Origin: Rosellinia necatrix
Lineage: Eukaryota > Ascomycota > Sordariomycetes > Xylariales > Xylariaceae
DNA: 64,000 bases
Reading direction: 5' to 3'
Assembly: GCA_021209875.1 (NCBI GenBank)
Contig: JAGYVD010000004.1
Location: 2,976,001-3,040,000 of the forward strand
In this document: one piece after another, positions 54,487-64,000 of the stretch
How the letters are laid out: every line of letters starts with the position of its first letter
Position numbering within the stretch: position 1 is the first letter of the stretch
Translations under genes and position numbers: made by a program
The notes under the pieces: model-generated
The model's input: only the letters and a program-made list of their open reading frames with translations
Database searches by the model: none
Told to the model about the DNA's origin: nothing

Positions 54487-56085
54487 CTAGATGGCAGTCA
54501 AGCTCAGGAACCAGCTCTTGAACAAGCTGATCTGCTGATCGTTGGCGATGGGAATGGGGCCCCAACCATCTCCGAGCTCCTGAGTTACCGTCGTGTCAGC
54601 AGAAACGCTGCCCCACTGGGTTAGACCGTCTCCGTTGGGGTTGCCGTTCTTGATGAAGTTAACCCAGTAGCCATTCATCGTGGTGGCGATCTGGTAGTCC
54701 TCGGCCTCCCATTCGCCGTAGTAGACGTTGTACAGGTTGTTCTGCGTGTATTGGATCTCGGTCATGTGCGCCGCTCCGGCATTTTGTCCGGGAGGCGCGT
54801 GGTCCCAGAGATAGGTCCATACGGGGCTGGTCCTGTTGCTTAACCAGTATGTGGCGAAGTTCTGCGTGCCGACCTTGGAGCGGTCGGTATACTGGGCGTT
54901 CTCGGCGGCTGAAGCTGAGGCCGAGTCGTTGGCTGCGTACGCGGCCAAGAATTTGTCGACGAAGTCTCCGGAATATGTGGAGTTGGTTTCGTCGAGGTAC
55001 TCGTCCAGGGTAATGTTAAGGCCGTACGACGCGCCGTTCTCATCCTTGGTATTTCCAGTTATGATGGGGACATCGTTGGCGAGTCCTAGCTTTAGTGTGT
55101 TTAGGTATGTGTCGGGCATGGCATAATAGTCCAAAGTGCCCTTAAAGGATGGGCCCGCTGAGCCAGGCATGGCAGAGTTGTCGAATGTGTCCCACGGCAG
55201 GGAACGCATACAGGCAATCGTGCTGCAATTCACAGATTCCATGTATGACAGACTATAGTTCAAGGCAACATCGTAGGTTTGGTAACCCTCTGCCAAGCTG
55301 GTAGCCAGAGGATCGTAGGGGTCTCGGACGCCGCTCTGGATAATGGCACCCACAAACTTGCCTTTGGTCAGGTTACTGTTCAGGATGTGGTACGTGGCAG
55401 CTGAACCGGCCGACTGGCCCGAGACTGTGATGCGGTCCGGGTCACCGCCAAATGCGGCGATGTTGTCGCGGACCCATTGCAGAGCGGCAAACTGATCCAG
55501 CATACCATAATTACCAGAACTGTTAACACCAATGCTGGCCACGTTCTCATCGGTTAACTCAGGCGTCACGAGCCAGCCAGTGGCGCCCGTGCGGTAGTTG
55601 TAGTTGACAAAAATGACGCCCTTGTCGGCCATCCCGGCACCGTCAAAGCGAGGATCAGCATTAGAGCCTCCTGCGGGATAACTCCACATAACAACGGGTA
55701 GTTTGGCATCGGTGGAAGTGGCGGCGCTCCAGATGTTGACGTTCAAACAGTCCTCGCCAATATCGGCGTACGTGGTGCCCGAAGCAACGCAAGACAGTCC
55801 GTAGTCCTTGGCGTCAAAAGTCGTGTTCCATGGCTTGACGCTTTGGGGGGGCCGGAAGCGGTTCTCTCCCGAGGTGTCGGCGGCAAAGGGGATGCCCTTC
55901 CAGACCGTGACGTCCTTCCAGTTGGTGAGGTTCATATTGGCAGGGCTGCTGTTGAAGGCCGCGTAGCCTTGCACCGGGCCATTGGGAGTCTCGAGCACAC
56001 TATCGTAGAGTGCTGCTTGAGCTGCCGGGGCTAGAAGGCTCATGACAGTGGCGCCGGCCACCTTCCGGGAGTGAATGACACGCAT
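54487..56085 (-). CDS. Secreted type-B carboxylesterase
   Basis: Single exon of 532 aa from the ATG at 56085. A signal peptide (VAGATVMSLLAPAAQA) precedes an alpha/beta-hydrolase of the carboxylesterase type-B family. The nucleophile elbow is TVSGQSAGSAATYH, with Gln where many members have Glu. GEDCLNVNIW is the usual family signature. The acid is probably in TGNTKDENGASYG and the His in AGAAHMTEIQ. The oxyanion-hole region reads WSYPAGGSNADPRF instead of the common HGGG. Many N-glycosylation sites fit secretion. The substrate may be lipid, aromatic or xenobiotic esters. Codon use and an intact frame show that this gene is alive although it sits between decayed elements. Confidence 0.9.
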   Translation of the reverse strand: MRVIHSRKVAGATVMSLLAPAAQAALYDSVLETPNGPVQGYAAFNSSPANMNLTNWKDVTVWKGIPFAADTSGENRFRPPQSVKPWNTTFDAKDYGLSCVASGTTYADIGEDCLNVNIWSAATSTDAKLPVVMWSYPAGGSNADPRFDGAGMADKGVIFVNYNYRTGATGWLVTPELTDENVASIGVNSSGNYGMLDQFAALQWVRDNIAAFGGDPDRITVSGQSAGSAATYHILNSNLTKGKFVGAIIQSGVRDPYDPLATSLAEGYQTYDVALNYSLSYMESVNCSTIACMRSLPWDTFDNSAMPGSAGPSFKGTLDYYAMPDTYLNTLKLGLANDVPIITGNTKDENGASYGLNITLDEYLDETNSTYSGDFVDKFLAAYAANDSASASAAENAQYTDRSKVGTQNFATYWLSNRTSPVWTYLWDHAPPGQNAGAAHMTEIQYTQNNLYNVYYGEWEAEDYQIATTMNGYWVNFIKNGNPNGDGLTQWGSVSADTTVTQELGDGWGPIPIANDQQISLFKSWFLSLTAI

Positions 56086-58452
56086 GATGGATGATGGTGC
56101 CAAGAAAGGGGGAAATACTTAGAAGAAAGGGATAGAGTGTCCAATTGGAAAGAGTGTGTAGTGCACTATGAAAGGAAGGATAGCACTCGATACGTACTGT
56201 GCCCGGTTCCTCACTTCAATGGTTCTAGCTCGCTCAAGGCTTGCGATTACTTTTATATCAAACCTGGTGCTAAGGGAAAACCACGCCCACGCTTTCTCAG
56301 AATACAGTAGTACGCATTTCCCGCCTGTTCGCTGTGTAGTAAAATGTAGATCGGCATTCGCGAGTCATACTCCGGGTTGACGCATTCGCGGACTACAATA
56401 AACGAGCATGCGTCACTCACTCAATCGGGCCGTAGTCGTTTCAATGCCAACCATTAGGTAACTAAGCTCCGTTCCAGGGTAACGGCGGGGAGGTGAGCCG
56501 TGGAAAAACTAGCCATAAGTGCCGTCTTACGCGTACCTTTCGTGTTCTGGCCGGCTGAGGAAGTTGAAGGGAAGGCCGTCACCAATTAGATCTGACCGGG
56601 TCGGATCTGATGCAGTAGATGGCGGGACTATTAATTAGGCCGCTCGGTACCTTGCCCAGCTTGGTGGGCTGAGTATGGGTTGAGCCGCATGAAGAATTAG
56701 TTCCGCCGTCAGCTTAAATTCAACTCACCCTCAACATTACGTTATCCGCTGCGCCACTGTGGTGACCCGTAATGGGAGATGGATTTCTCCTGGTTCGTCA
56801 CCAGCCAGAAGGGCTTCGGATACTGGTAGCCAGCTGGTTACGGCATTATTTGAGGGCAAGGCTTGCCCGTCAATAGTCGTCATTTCAGTAGGCTGAGTAG
56901 GAACCAAGATTGCTATCACTTATTTCTTCGGTGGGCGGAAAGAGAACTGAATGAAACAACAAGCGCATGAAATAATAAAGTACAAATAATATAGTTAAAC
57001 AGAATATTTGCACTAAGGTAACCTCACAGGCCACGGGCAACACGCTTGCGGACCACTTATATAGTACAGGGGCGCCATATAAATTATATATATTTTAACA
57101 TATAAACATGCAGATAAGCCTGTATCTGTACACCTGTTGCTAGCTGGTGCGCACGGACCACCTGACAGCACCTCACACGTACACTTAGCTGGAATTCCCA
57201 CGGGCCAATTCCTTCTTTCCCTCCCACCTGTAGATCTTTTATATAATACATCACTTATTGCTAGAGCCTTGCCTTTTTCTTCATAACTGGTGCAATAATA
57301 TATGTTCAGTATCTTGTATAATTTTCATGTTATGCATACATAAGCTGATTAATTACTTAAGGCCCAAGGTGCATAAAATAAAAACGGATGGCACAGGTAT
57401 GACGGGGTCTTGTGCTGTTGCCTCTTTTGTTAACGGCTATAGCTTAACCGTTTTAACGACCCTTTCCCTCTGCATAAATAATACATAAATATAGCTCCCC
57501 AGCCACCCCACTAAGGACGGGGTGAGCCGAGCCTAAGCAAAAGCAGCAAAAGCGCTAAGCCCAATTTGTCGAGCGCTACAAAATTAGACGCTAATAATAC
57601 TACTACTAACTACCTACTTAGTAAGTACTACAAACTAGAGGCAGGTCACCAGCCAAACCTTCAATTTATACCCTCTAGACGTTAATACTACTACTACTAC
57701 CTTAGGTACCCTACTTACCTAGGTATGTACCAAAGGTAGATCTAAGTACTTACATGCTGCTCATGCTACTCACTGTGCACTACGCACTAACCTGGCACAC
57801 AATAACAGCCTAGGTAGGAAAGACATCAACTTGAAGCTTCAAATACAGCACGCAATCCGCGGAAAGTCTGTTTATTCCTCAATCGAGGAACACAGGCAGA
57901 AGGACACCACCAATATAAATAATATAAGGGTCTTTTGGTGGTCCCCCACAACTATCTAATTCGCCCCGACCCATTGCCCATTTTCAATAATCATCATAAA
58001 CCATCATCATAAACCATCATCATAGACTATCATCATAAACCAGTAAGTCCCGGATATCGCTAATCGTTTTCATCCGCGCCCTAACCCTATACGAACTCCG
58101 AGATGACCATTGCTCAGACGTTATCATGCGACATCTTGCTGAGCCTCATCCCGGCCCTTGGTGAAAGGAATTATTGAATCTCAGCGCCACGCAACAAAAC
58201 CCGAACATGCCCCTGACACGCCATGTTGTCAAGTTGGCTCCCACTAATGTACCGTTCAATGGCGACCTGTGACCTGCGACTCACGCCATCGAGAATGGGC
58301 ATGTTCGACTGCTCGCTCTGGCGCTTGATCTGCTCGATTCTATCTACCTCGAGGGTTGGACGTGGTCGCGGTTCTACACACAAGGAATTCGTAGAATTCT
58401 GAACTGAGTGGCCTCTTTTCTCCTCCGAGACCATAAGCCGTCTTTATTTCCA
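56086..58452. other. AT-rich intergenic region with repeats
   Basis: Esterase promoter followed by AT-rich DNA (56990-57400). ACCTAGGTA and TACTACTAC motifs lie at 57590-57730. No supported gene; short frames such as 58171-58434 (minus) show no recognisable domain. Confidence 0.5.
57991..58042. repeat. 15-bp tandem repeat (CATCATCATAAACCA)n
   Basis: About three and a half copies of a CATCATCATAAACCA-like unit in a row. Confidence 0.85.
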
Positions 58453-59284
58453 GAGGGATTCCCAATAGAAAGTCCATCTACGTTTCCTCGGTCACTACCC
58501 TCAATTTTTTGTTAGATCACGGTGCTCGCCTCGGTATGGACTCGCTACATACAGCCGTCGCATCCTTGGACGACCCCAATAGTCGGGTTTACGATATAGT
58601 TGTCCAAAGAGGCGCTGGTATTCATTCGCCTCGCAACGGCTTCGACAGCTCGCCTATAGCAGAAGGGCTAACTCCATTGCACGCAGCTTGCACGATTTTT
58701 TAGCCTGGAGGTGTCGAAGCTCTCCTTCGTTTATGTGCAAACCCAAATGGCGCGAGTAGCGGGTGCTGGATAAAAAAGCCCTGGTCTATTTGCGGAGACG
58801 AGCACTTTTCGTCGAGATGCAGCACGACGATTCTCATATCATGAGCCGAGGATTTCTTCAATGCTTCCAGTCGTTGCTCCGATACGGCGCCAAAACGTCA
58901 ATAGATGATATCCTAGACATCCTCCTTCTAAGAATTTGGCTTGTTCTTGGTATACAGGTAGTGACTGACGAACGCCTCTCGCAGCTTCTCGGCAGCATCA
59001 AGTTCAGCAATTCAAATGAAGGGGCTGAGGAGCTATTAGCCACCCTCGCTCTTATTGATGTGTCTCCTTGGGACAAATTGTGCGAGATTGTCTCCGAGGC
59101 GAATACCTTATGGAGAGAACGCTATGGGGATACTAATGGCCAAACTCGCCTCCTCAAACTCCCCTATGATTATCAATCTAGATACGGGGATCTCCCGCTG
59201 CCGGCTCAACTAAGACAAGTCGCCGCATCTGAGGTTCCTTTGACTGTCATGCCCGATAGATATGAATACTGGTGGCATAAGTAG
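58453..59284 (+). pseudogene. Broken ankyrin-repeat gene
   Basis: In the first frame NFLLDHGARLG and GLTPLHAAC match ankyrin-repeat consensus, and then a TAG stop follows at 58701. The next ankyrin half (GGVEALLRLCANPNGA) is in another frame (58706 on). After the A-run at about 58772-58777 the reading moves to a third frame, which runs open to 59284 (FQSLLRYGAKTS then a non-ankyrin helical end, EANTLWRERYG). Two frame changes plus a stop in 250 bp point to decay. Introns cannot be excluded, but I see no good GT..AG pair that repairs both breaks. It lies just 110 bp from a solo LTR. Confidence 0.55.
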
Positions 59285-59394
59285 AAATCAGGCGTATTAC
59301 CGTTATTCGAGTAAAAGTAGAGTAGCCAGACGGTGAGAAAAATTATGCGAGAAAGACTAGGCGTCTTAGGAAGTAAGAATGTCCTCGGTAATAT

Positions 59395-59609
59395 TGTCAG
59401 GCCAATAGATCACATAGCGAGGTACCAGCTACCCTAGGGGGTAGCTCTAAGGGCATAATTGTGTATATAAGGACTGAAGGCCTCCCACCTAGATGGTAGG
59501 CCCAGGAATCAATGACATTGAGCCCTACCCCTATACTTGGCTATCTACCTGCTACCCAGCTGCTACCTCATAGTGACTAGACCTCACTCTGGGCAATCCT
59601 AACATGACA
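59395..59609 (+). mobile_element. Solo LTR, copy 3 (215 bp)
   Basis: Begins TGTCAGGCC and ends CTAACATGACA. AATAT occurs on both sides (59390-59394 and 59610-59614), a perfect 5-bp target duplication. The last 86 bp are identical to copy 1, and the GTATATAAGGAC box is kept, while the 5' half has diverged. Confidence 0.92.
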
Positions 59610-60625
59610 AATATTGCGTCACCCCCATAAGCAAAAAGGTATATAAGCTATATGCGCATGCCTTGATTTGGAAGCCATTTGGTCAGTTGCGGCATTATCT
59701 ACATAGTCCATTCTAGGAAGTCCCAGTCGTGATCACCAGAAGAATCTACTGTTTATTATCTATCTGGACTTAGCCAATCTAGGTAGGCAATCAGCCGGAC
59801 TACAACTACGTAAGTTGCATTAATAGTAGGTTACTAATACCTTTCTGGGGAGGAATAGATCATTTAATTAATTAACCCAAAGGTATTTTAGTTTATTATT
59901 CAGAAACATAAGCTCATAGTTATATATAGGCAGTTATGTACTGAGGAATTGCCTACTTATCATATCTTCACCTCGGTGTATGTAAAATAAGAGGAGATCA
60001 AACATCAAGTGGTTATAAATTTGAGAGAAACTCTTTGTTATATTATCCTCCTTGCTTCTATTGACCCGAGGGTGGACTTATCTAGCGTGATGCAACAATA
60101 GTTTTATACGCTTATGTATTATTCATCATCTACTAGTTGTGAAAGTGATGTTCGTCAAATTGGATGAGATTAGTATAAATTTTATAGAAACTTGAATGTT
60201 ATGGTAGAATCCACGTGTTATCATAATGTCATATAATACAAGTATAGAAAGCCTAAAGTATGGAATTTGATCACCCTTGTATATTGAAGGCGATCGAGTG
60301 TTGATACAGTTTCAGTCCTTGGTCTCTTGTTACTTTCAACTCATAATTTAGATGACTCTACTTACTCCATTTTTAATTACCACAACACTAATCTATATCG
60401 CCTCTATAGCTATTGTTCCTGTTCGTTGAATGGCGCACATCAAAGGAAGGCATATATATTATATGTTATGTTCAGGAGAGAGAATCTAAACCATATCTGT
60501 GAGGTTAAAAGCCACTGTTAGTGATTAGCGCAATATCAGCCACATCAAATATCATCTTGGACCTTCGGCCTTTGTTATACTATGATTGTAACCAGAGCTG
60601 CAGGCGTTAGTGGCATATTGATGAT
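59610..60625. other. AT-rich intergenic region
   Basis: No supported gene. Strongly AT-rich from about 59820 to 60530; the last part is the 3' flank of the ubiquitin-like gene. Confidence 0.5.
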
Positions 60626-63600
60626 TTAAGTCTTCCCCACAGCTTCAAACCATGGCACTGTTTGATCAGTCTCCAGCAAAACAAGGGGGTACTCGGGCAC
60701 CTTTCGCAGGTCAACTGGGCCTCCAAAGCGCTCTCCTTGCCACGGAATGTCACGCTGTGTCTCTTCATCCCCGTCATCCTCCTCGTCATTCTCCTCCTCT
60801 AGCCGTACGAGCTGATCAAACATGCCATCAGAACTGATGCCTTTGCCATTTAATTCAAGTGGCGAGGGCCCTTGCTGCTGCTTCCATAACTGATCATACG
60901 GGAGTCGTAGGTCCTCGTACATCCTCCAGGTTACGGGTGTATCGGGCGGGGGGATCCCCGTGATGTCCTTGAAGTGGTGTGAGTTGACGATGTGGACATA
61001 CAGGATCTTGGAGCTGCCGACGTCCCACATGATGGGGTCAGAGGTATCCGCGCGGATCTCCTGCTGGATGCTTCCCCCTGCACCGAGACCGAGAAGCTTG
61101 CGCTCCCGGAGGATACGCAGCTCGAGAGTGAAGTCTTTCCCCTGGAGATCAAAATCTATACCAGACTTAGTTAACCCAAAAGCGCGGGATAAATTATGCG
61201 AGTGAGGCATTCATACCGTCAGGGAGCCCCAGGTCTTGGCGATGAGGGAAAATGCCAGTCTTCTCGAATAATATCATCTTCAAGCCCTTCACATTTCGGA
61301 CATCACCGCTGAAGATTGTCTTTCCTGCGAAATTCACCGTAATTACCGGGCCGCCGCCGCCGCGGAGCCGGAGAACCAGGTGCACGACGGCAGACTATTG
61401 GATTTTGCAGCGTTAGCTCGTCTCTTCCCTGACACGTTACATTCGCGAAAATGCAGACGGGATGCCTACCCATCTTATTCCATAGTCCATCAGTGTGCGT
61501 TCTGAGTCATATTTAGTTTTCCGTTTGCACATGAGGCACGTCGATATACGACTTTGGCTTACCGTCCTCGAGCTGTCGTCCGCGGCAAACCAATCTTTGC
61601 GCGTCCTGGGGTATGTTCGTAATTTCTTCAATCCGGGATTTGATAGTTTCGACAGTATCCGTAAGCGAAACTCGCAACTCCCACGACTCCCGGGTGGTCG
61701 CAAGAACGTAGAGGCACACGACGTCGCTAGTAGCGAGGGCGGGGACGGGAGACACGTAACTCTCCAGTTGACAAGTGGTTAGCCAAGCGGGGGGACGCCC
61801 CTGAGTATCTCCGAAGATTACGCTGTTATTAGCAATGTCAATGATGTCTGGAGACGCAAAGGTGAATCCCTCTGTGGACAAGCCGGTCGTTTCCTCAACC
61901 AAACGGCAAATATCGGTTATTTTACCTTCATGTGGAATCTCCAGCAGCAACGGTCTACCGATACCTCCAAAGTGCGTGCCCGCGCCATGGAGGAAGTTCA
62001 GGTGGTAAACGTTCTTCCATTTGTCGTTTCTGGGCGCCTATCGCCGTGAGAGGGAGGTTAGCCTAGTAGATGAGTGGGAAGTGCCAAATCGCCCTGACCA
62101 TTTTAAACAGATCGGTCGCCAATATGCTATGGATACGCTATACTCACAAGAACCAGCTCGATTTTTTCAGCAGTGGGCGCTGTGATGTTGCCTGGGCCGG
62201 GTTGGCCCAAGCCCTTCGACTGAAGAAACTCACTATAAGACATTGCCGGCTTTGTTGCGAAAAGGTAGTCATTCAAGCTATTTATGGGAAACATAATATC
62301 GGGGTTGTTCATAACGAGTCCAGGGGCGTAGAGGTTCCCATTGGACATCTCAAAAAGATCGCGCGCGGCCTTCTGGACGTTGCTGAAGTTGTCATCTGGG
62401 TCGACCTGTCAAGAGATGTTAGAATCGCCTCTTGGCGGGCTGTTAGACAGTTGAGGGGAGAATCAAGATAAGAGACTCATACTTTGAATATGACTGGCTC
62501 TTTATTGGTGTTGGTGCCTCTCACAGTGACATGCCACTGGCAAGGGTGATGGATGGCCTCAAGCTCCAAGTTTCCGGACGCGGATTGAGACTCGGCCACC
62601 AGATCTCCCACCGTCTTGCTACGGTCCTCTCCTCTGTTAACCATCTTATACGTAATTCCCGAGCCGTCGTAATCCGGTACCGGTTCAAACTCTCTAATGT
62701 GGATGAAGTCGCCTTCGCTAAGTCCCAGCTGTTCCGGCGTTCTTAGGACGTCATAAACCACAGCGTCATCTGGTACAGGTTGATAAGATTCGAGGGTGCC
62801 ATTATGCTCTCTTGGGCACGCATCTTTAACGCTCCCGGCGAACATGCGGCCGAGCCTGAACTGGGGGATGATCTGCAGCTGGATGCCACCGAGTTCATCT
62901 TTTCCGGTCATTTGCCATTCGACCGTCCCCCCCTTGTTTGTTCTTTCCGACCTTTCACCGCTTGCAAAACCCCGATCAGCTCCAGTGTGGCGTCTGGCTA
63001 CCTCCTCCTTTGATTCTGGGTTCATCTTCATCGCGACGAATTGATTCACAACACCAGGGCTGACCGAGACTCCGTCTAGTCGGTCTTGTTCAGGGGCGAC
63101 AATGTAGTCTTGCTTTTGCACTGCCGCGGACTTACTTTTCTCGATTGAAGAGAGGCGCTTTCCCGATATGCCATTCACGCCTCCAATAAACGGGCGCACG
63201 GCAAACCTCTCGGATGCCTGGCCGTCGAATGCGATATACATTGCTTCACTTTGATACATGGGCAGGAATAAACCACCCTGGGACGCTGCGTTGGAGGGCA
63301 ACTGATCACAGTAAGGCTGCGTGTTAAGTAGAGGGAATGTCCCGAAGCCCTGTGGAGGCAGCTGATCGTAACTTGTCTGTCCTTCCTGTACTCGCACAGT
63401 CCGCATGAAGGATATCTGGAGAGATGAGAGATCGTCTCTTCCCACAGTGACTGAATGAGAACGACCTGTCTTTTCTTGCATCCATTTGGGATACCTGCGG
63501 ATCTTGGCATACAGAGGATCGGGGAATACCCTGCTGAGGAAGGACGCGATGGACTGATTGGCATTGATTTTATAACCCAAAGACTCCTTGTAGCAAGGGT

Positions 63601-64000
63601 TTCCTTTGGTAACCTTTACGGGCGAAGTGAAGCAGTCGAACCATTTGTCTGAGATGGGAGTAGAGCGACCTCGAAATTTGAAGGCCTCAGGAATGGCGAA
63701 GTCTAGCGTGCAGAATTCCAGTTAGCTAACCCTCTTGCTTGTTGGCCCTATTAATGTTGTTACGATGGCGCTTACCTGGTGCCTGTTCTTTTAAGAGAGC
63801 TTGCAAATCCTCGATTTTAGTATTGCCTGGGAGTTGTACTTCCAGTGTAGACTCGCTCCATCCCATCTCTGTCGCCGAAATCTTCGGCTTCAGTCCATTG
63901 ATACGGAGGGTGGACATGTCAGATTCATAGGATATACTATTCAATGTCACGTTTGTCTCTGTATCTCCCTCATCTTCATAAATCGGATGTTCTAAAGCCA
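60626..64000 (-). CDS. Large fungal protein with internal ubiquitin-like domain (5' end beyond window)
   Basis: Seven exons are seen: beyond 64000 to 63776, 63702-62483, 62405-62148, 62037-61563, 61501-61470, 61394-61217 and 61155-60626; phases agree throughout (at least 970 aa). The largest exon carries a conserved module: SFMRTVRVQEG, LPPQGFGTFPL, GGLFLPMYQSEAMYIAF, VRPFIGGVNGISG, QDYIVAPEQDRLDGVSV, VVNQFVAMKM and GGIQLQIIPQF. I recall this module from a family of fungal and some bacterial proteins of unknown function. Next comes PDIMFPINSLNDYL, and then a ubiquitin-like domain with TVETIKSRIEEITNIPQDAQRL, QLEDERTLMDYGIRW and HLVLRLRGGGG. A further beta-rich stretch (VITVNFAGKTIFSGD) and a C-terminal part with ITGIPPPDTPVTWRMYEDL and an acidic run follow. 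An earlier segment (MSTLRINGLKP) may be another ubiquitin-like fold. No protease or ligase motifs were recognised. Confidence 0.82.

Overview
The window looks like nuclear DNA of a filamentous ascomycete (Pezizomycotina, most likely Sordariomycetes). Most genes carry short introns of about 50-230 bp with GT..AG ends and CTAAC-type branch sites. The conserved genes (ERG2, VMA1, GLE1, CSL4, PUS4, TLG1, DUF4048, Ytp1-like, DNMT1-RFD-like) match this group best. Intergenic DNA is peppered with the short ACCTACCTAGGTAGGT-type palindromes common in these genomes. I saw no tRNA, rRNA or CRISPR array. Species cannot be fixed from the sequence.

Layout, left to right: 5' exon of a small secreted protein (-, 49-169); Ytp1-like membrane protein (-, 1778-3508); DNMT1 replication-foci-domain protein with an apparent frameshift (-, 5645-7950); unrecognised 244-aa protein (-, 8696-9430); Ser/Tyr-rich protein with a C-terminal YRGS/GDF domain (+, 10363-11233); solo LTR (11613-11902); PUS4 (+); FAD amine oxidoreductase with an apparent frameshift (-, 15768-17331); DUF4048 protein (-); ATP-dependent DNA-ligase-like protein with a GC-AG intron (+, 21942-25204); ERG2 (-); exosome CSL4 (+); Sec2p-domain protein (+); vacuolar ATPase subunit A (-, 31840-34348); secreted acid sphingomyelinase (-, 36527-38992); CASTOR-like ACT protein (-); METTL25-like methyltransferase (-); TLG1-type SNARE (+); GLE1 (-, 48873-50561).

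From about 50.6 to 60.6 kb the window is accessory in character. It holds a decayed SNF2-type helicase (52320-54314) split by a solo LTR with a perfect 5-bp target duplication, an intact secreted type-B carboxylesterase (54487-56085), a broken ankyrin gene, and a third solo LTR of the same family (59395-59609).

The right end (60626 to beyond 64000) is a multi-exon gene for a large fungal protein of unknown function. It carries an internal ubiquitin-like domain ending in LRLRGGGG. This is the most interesting locus in the window.

The housekeeping genes act in separate processes: ergosterol synthesis, vacuole acidification, RNA decay and export, tRNA modification, and vesicle traffic. I see no biosynthetic cluster. 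Exon joins were worked out by hand from splice motifs and reading-frame arithmetic and have not been checked against transcripts.
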